DNA from: Euglena gracilis
Taxonomy: Eukaryota; Euglenida; Euglenophyceae; Euglenales
Assembly (NCBI GenBank): GCA_039621445.1
Contig: CP154956.1
Span: 71,112,914 to 71,176,913, forward strand
DNA length: 64,000 nt
Direction of reading: 5' to 3'
Numbering within the stretch: position 1 is the first letter of the stretch; each line of letters begins with the position of its first letter. The notes beneath the pieces are model-generated. The model ran no database searches. It saw only the letters and a program-made list of their open reading frames with translations, and was not told the origin of the DNA. A program made the position numbers and the translations under genes. Shown here one piece after another: positions 60,430-64,000 of this stretch.

Positions 60430-61880
60430 TTGAATGAAAGGGATAGGGTTAGGTCGACTTGCACCCGAAAAGGGGTTGGCAGATAAAAGGGGTTGGCAGA
60501 TAAAAGGGGTTTATTTAGTTAATGAAAGGGATAGGGTTAGGTCGATTTGCACCCAAGAAGGGTTGGCAGATAAAAGGGGTTTATTTTGTTAATGAAAGGG
60601 ATAGGGTTAGGTCGACTTGCACCCGAAAAGGGGTTGGCAGATAAAAAGGGTTGGCAGATAAAAGGGGTTTATTTAGTTAATGAAAGGGATAGGGTTAGGT
60701 CGACTTGCACCCGAAAAGGGGTTGGCGGATAAAAGGGATTTATTTTGTTAATGAAAGGGATAGGGTTAGGTCGACTTGCACCCGAAAAGGGGTTGGCAGA
60801 TAAAAGGGGTTGGCAGATAAAAGGGGTTTATTTTGTTAATGAAAGGGATAGGGTTAGGTCGACTTGCACCCGAAAAGGGGTTGGCGGATAAAAGGGATTT
60901 ATTTTGTTAATGAAAGGGATAGGGTTAGGTCGACTTGCACCCGAAAAGGAGTTGGCAGATAAAAAGGGTTGGCAGATAAAAGGGGTTTATTTAGTTAATG
61001 AAAGGGATAGGGTTAGGTCGACTTGCACCCGAGAAGGGGTTGGCAGATAAAAGGGGTTGGTAGATAAAACGGGTTTATTTTGTTAATGAAAGGGATAGGG
61101 TTAGGTCGATTTGCACCCGAGAAGGGGTTGGCAGATAAAAGGGGTTTATTTTGTTAATGAAAGGGATAGGGTTAGGTCGACTTGCACCCGAGAAGGGGCT
61201 GGCAGATAAAAGGGGTTGGCAGATAAAACGGGTTTATTTTGTTAATGAAAGGGATAGGGTTAGGTCGACTTGCACCCGAGAAGGGGTTGGCAGATAAAAG
61301 GGGTTGGTAGATAAAACGGGTTTATTTTGTTAATGAAAGGGATAGGGTTAGGTCGACTTGCACCCGAGAAGGGGCTGGCAGATAAAAGGGGTTTATTTTG
61401 TTAATGAAAGGGATAGGGTTAGGTCGACTTGCACCCGAAAAGGGGTTGGCGGATAAAAGGGATTTATTTTGTTAATGAAAGGGATAGGGTTAGGTCGACT
61501 TGCACCCGAAAAGGAGTTGGCAGATAAAAAGGGTTGGCAGATAAAAGGGGTTTATTTAGTTAATGAAAGGGATAGGGTTAGGTCGACTTGCACCCGAGAA
61601 GGGGTTGGCAGATAAAAGGGGTTGGTAGATAAAACGGGTTTATTTTGTTAATGAAAGGGATAGGGTTAGGTCGATTTGCACCCGAGAAGGGGTTGGCAGA
61701 TAAAAGGGGTTTATTTTGTTAATGAAAGGGATAGGGTTAGGTCGACTTGCACCCGAGAAGGGGCTGGCAGATAAAAGGGGTTGGCAGATAAAACGGGTTT
61801 ATTTTGTTAATGAAAGGGATAGGGTTAGGTCGACTTGCACCCGAGAAGGGGTTGGCAGATAAAAGGGGTTTGTTGTGTTA
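60430..61880 (+). repeat. Satellite with GGGATAGGGTTAGGTCGACTT core, block 1
   Basis: About 18 units, alternately near 70 and near 87 bp. Each reads TTTATTTTGTTAATGAAAGG, then GATAGGGTTAGGTCGACTTG, CACCCGARAAGGGG, and one or two copies of TTGGCAGATAAAA. Length differences come from doubling of the last piece. Each unit has a GTCGAC (or GTCGAT) site and a telomere-like TAGGGTTAGG. Confidence 0.92.
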
Positions 61881-61914
61881 ATTCCTTTAGTTCCTTTCCA
61901 ACCAAGAGCGTTGC

Positions 61915-62100
61915 ACACCTGCTGTGGTTGGGACCGCGGCCGACCGCGGCCGGCCGCGGCCAAATGACTGTCCAACCACGCATGGAAATTTTCGGTCGTG
62001 GTTGGACCGCGGCCGGCCGCGGTCGGCCGCGGTCCCAACCACAGCTGTTTTCCGCGGCCGACCGCGGCCGGCCGCGGTCCAACCAAACTCGATCCAACCT
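61915..62100. repeat. CCGCGGCCGGCCGCGG palindrome block, copy 2
   Basis: Three islands of the same palindromes with CCAACCA/GGTTGG separators. The phrase CCCAACCACAGCTGTTT with adjoining CGGCCG is shared with copy 1. Confidence 0.85.
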
Positions 62101-62170
62101 CCCACAGCACACTCCCCCCCCACCCCCCCCCCCCCCCCCCCCACACCCCCCCACACCCCCCCACACCCCC

Positions 62171-62410
62171 CACATGTCACATCATTTCACGTGACCTTTT
62201 TTATTTTTATTTTTATTTTTATTTTTATTTTTTATTTTTTCATTTCTCTTTTCATTCTTTTATTTTTGGCATTTCTGCAAAAGAACCCGATGGTGTTTCA
62301 TTGTGGCCAAAAAGATTTTGAGATGTTATTTGAAGGAGTAGGGTTAGGGTTACGAGTCTTGTCCAAACAGCAGAATATTTCCCGCTCAACGTTGTTAGAT
62401 TGGTCTCTAC
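62171..62410 (+). repeat. Duplicated 240 bp segment, copy 2
   Basis: Direct copy of 60104-60350, about 2.07 kb downstream, again preceded by a C-rich tract and a CCGCGG block and followed by satellite. Confidence 0.88.
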
Positions 62411-62461
62411 AAGGTACTCAGCGAACCCAAAGGGCCCTGGGCGGATTCCTGGGGGTGATCA

Positions 62462-63712
62462 TCCTGGGGGTTGGCAGATAACACGGGTTTATTTTGTTAA
62501 TGAAAGGGATTGGGTTGGGTCGACTTGCACCCGAAAAGGGGTTGGCAGATAAAAGGGGTTGGCAGACAACACAGGTTTATTTTGTTAATGAAAGGGATTG
62601 GGTTGGGTCGACTTGCACCCGAAAAGGGGTTGGCAGATAAAACGGGTTTATTTTGTTAATGAAAGGGATAGGGTTAGGTCGACTTGCACCCGAGAAGGGG
62701 TTGGCAGATAAAAGTGGTTGGCAGACATAAAACGGGTTTGTTTTGTTAATGAAAGGGATAGGGTTAGGTCGACTTGCACCTGAGAAGGGGTTGGCAGATA
62801 AAAGGGGTTTGTTTTGTTAATGAAAGGGATAGGGTTAGGTCGACTTGCACCCGAGAAGGGGTTGGCAGATAAAAGGGGTTGGCAGATAAAACGGGTTTAT
62901 TTTGTTAATGAAAGGGATAGGGTTAGGTCGACTTGCACCCGAGAAGGGGTTGGCAGATAAAACGGGTTTAAGTTGTTAATGAAAGGGATAGGGTTAGGTC
63001 GACTTGCACCCGAGAAGGGATTGGCAGATAAAAGGGGTTGGCAGATAAAACGGGTTTATTTTGTTAATGAAAGGGATAGGGTTAGGTCGATTTGCACCCG
63101 AGAAGGGGTTGGCAGATAAAAGGGGTTGGTAGATAAAACGGGTTTATTTTGTTAATGAAAGGGATAGGGTTAGGTCGATTTGCACCCGAGAAGGGGTTGG
63201 CAGATAAAAGGGGTTTGTTGTGTTTATGAAAGGGATAGGGTTAGGTCGACTTGCACCCGAGAAGGGGCTGGCAGATAAAAGGGGTTGGCAGATAAAACGG
63301 GTTTATTTTGTTAATGAAAGGGATAGGGTTAGGTCGACTTGCACCCGAGAAGGGGTTGGCAGATAAAAGGGGTTGGTAGATAAAACGGGTTTATTTTGTT
63401 AATGAAAGGGATAGGGTTAGGTCGACTTGCACCCGAGAAGGGGTTGGCAGATAAAAGGGGTTTGTTGTGTTAATGAAAGGGATAGGGTTGGGTCGACTTG
63501 CACCCGAGAAGTGGTTGGCAGATAAAAGGGGTTTATTTTGTTAATGAAAGGGATGGGGTTAGGTCGACTTGCACCCGAGAAGGGGTTGGCAGATAAAAGG
63601 GGTTTGTTTTGTTAATGAAAGGGATGGGGTTAGGTCGACTTGCACCCGAGAAGGGGTTGGCAGATAAAACGGGTTTATTTTGTTAATGAAAGGGATAGGG
63701 TTAGGTCGGTTA
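62462..63712 (+). repeat. Satellite with GGGATAGGGTTAGGTCGACTT core, block 2
   Basis: About 16 further units of the same satellite. The first two carry GGGATTGGGTTGGGTCGACT instead of the TAGGGTTAGG form. The array stops abruptly at GGTTAGGTCGGT before a C-run. Confidence 0.92.
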
Positions 63713-63843
63713 TTTTGTCCCCCCCCCACCCGCCTCCACGCCTCCCACCACCCAACAACCCCCAGCCCAAAACTGTTGTTTGGGAGGAACAAGAACATGT
63801 TCATCTGTCCTCCCCATTTGCAAACACAGGTATGACGCTCAGA

Positions 63844-63926
63844 GAGTGGTTTACCTGAGTTGTTCAAGTCCATGCTGGCAAAAGGCGTAACGGCCAGCGT
63901 CGTGGGTTCGAGCCCCACACCGCTCT
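63844..63926 (+). tRNA. tRNA-Leu(CAA)-like sequence
   Basis: An 83 nt type-II fold: acceptor GAGTGGT / ACCGCTC (one G-T pair), a D-arm with a TGAGTTG A-box, anticodon stem ATGCT / GGCGT closing a 7 nt loop GGCAAAA (anticodon CAA), a variable arm of about 12 nt, and a perfect T-arm GTGGG TTCGAGC CCCAC. Position 33 is G instead of the near-universal T, and the anticodon stem has two G-T pairs, so it may be a diverged gene or a tRNA-derived repeat. No clear T-run terminator follows directly, though TATTTTCC begins one base after the end. Confidence 0.5.
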
Positions 63927-64000
63927 ATTTTCCAATTTTTGAAAAATAGTTCATGTGGACATTTATGTGAACTAAAGTAGGCCATGTGGGTTTTGAACCT

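Noticed and set aside
63559-63918. 119-codon minus-strand frame starting MGLEPTTLAV
   Set aside because: This peptide type is the well-known antisense translation of a tRNA T-arm. The rest is satellite.

Overview
The window is nuclear DNA of an intron-rich eukaryote, most likely a unicellular (probably algal) protist. No bacterial operons, ribosome binding sites or long open frames are present. Coding sequence occurs as short GC-rich exons, 53 to 222 nt, separated by introns of 0.25 to 7.5 kb that are full of repeats, poly-G/poly-C runs and tetranucleotide microsatellites. Most of the introns I could phase begin with GC rather than GT. That habit is known from haptophytes such as Emiliania and from dinoflagellates, but I cannot name the lineage.

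All three recognisable exon sets are on the minus strand. From 58.3 to 56.5 kb lie four exons for the C-terminal part of a calcineurin-like metallophosphoesterase. From 44.2 to 16.36 kb lies one gene of the DUF229 family (sulfatase / alkaline-phosphatase-like fold). Ten exons were found and they follow the family motif order to a stop codon at 16,362. One exon after the DTVSR motif, and perhaps one after SVVLLLSD, were not found. At 12.84-12.96 kb is a single exon of an unidentified third gene. On the plus strand, an ankyrin-repeat exon (23.35 kb) and a weaker exon candidate (38.2 kb) sit inside introns of the DUF229 gene.

The 4-8 kb region holds a decayed retroelement on the minus strand (gag-like ORF, then RT/RNase H of DIRS-like type), with tRNA-like sequences just beyond it at 4.68-4.96 kb. 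A 1.4 kb AT-rich island lies at 10.2-11.6 kb. Four short elements with CAGG...CCTG-type ends and 7-8 bp target-site duplications (8.5, 12.1, 29.3 and 54.3 kb) look like non-autonomous hAT transposons. Their interiors are simple-sequence arrays. There are also long inverted repeats (26.5, 30.9, 34.9, 44.8, 59.35 kb), clusters of 30-40 bp palindromes around GCGCA half sites (39-41, 46-48, 55 kb), and many diverged dispersed repeat pairs.

The right end (59.5-63.9 kb) is a higher-order array. CCGCGG-palindrome blocks, a duplicated 240 bp segment and a satellite carrying a telomere-like GGGATAGGGTTAGG core occur twice in tandem, followed by a tRNA-Leu-like sequence. Exon boundaries were chosen by reading phase and family motifs without transcript evidence. 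The two recognisable genes both encode predicted metal-dependent hydrolases, but nothing in the sequence shows that they work together.
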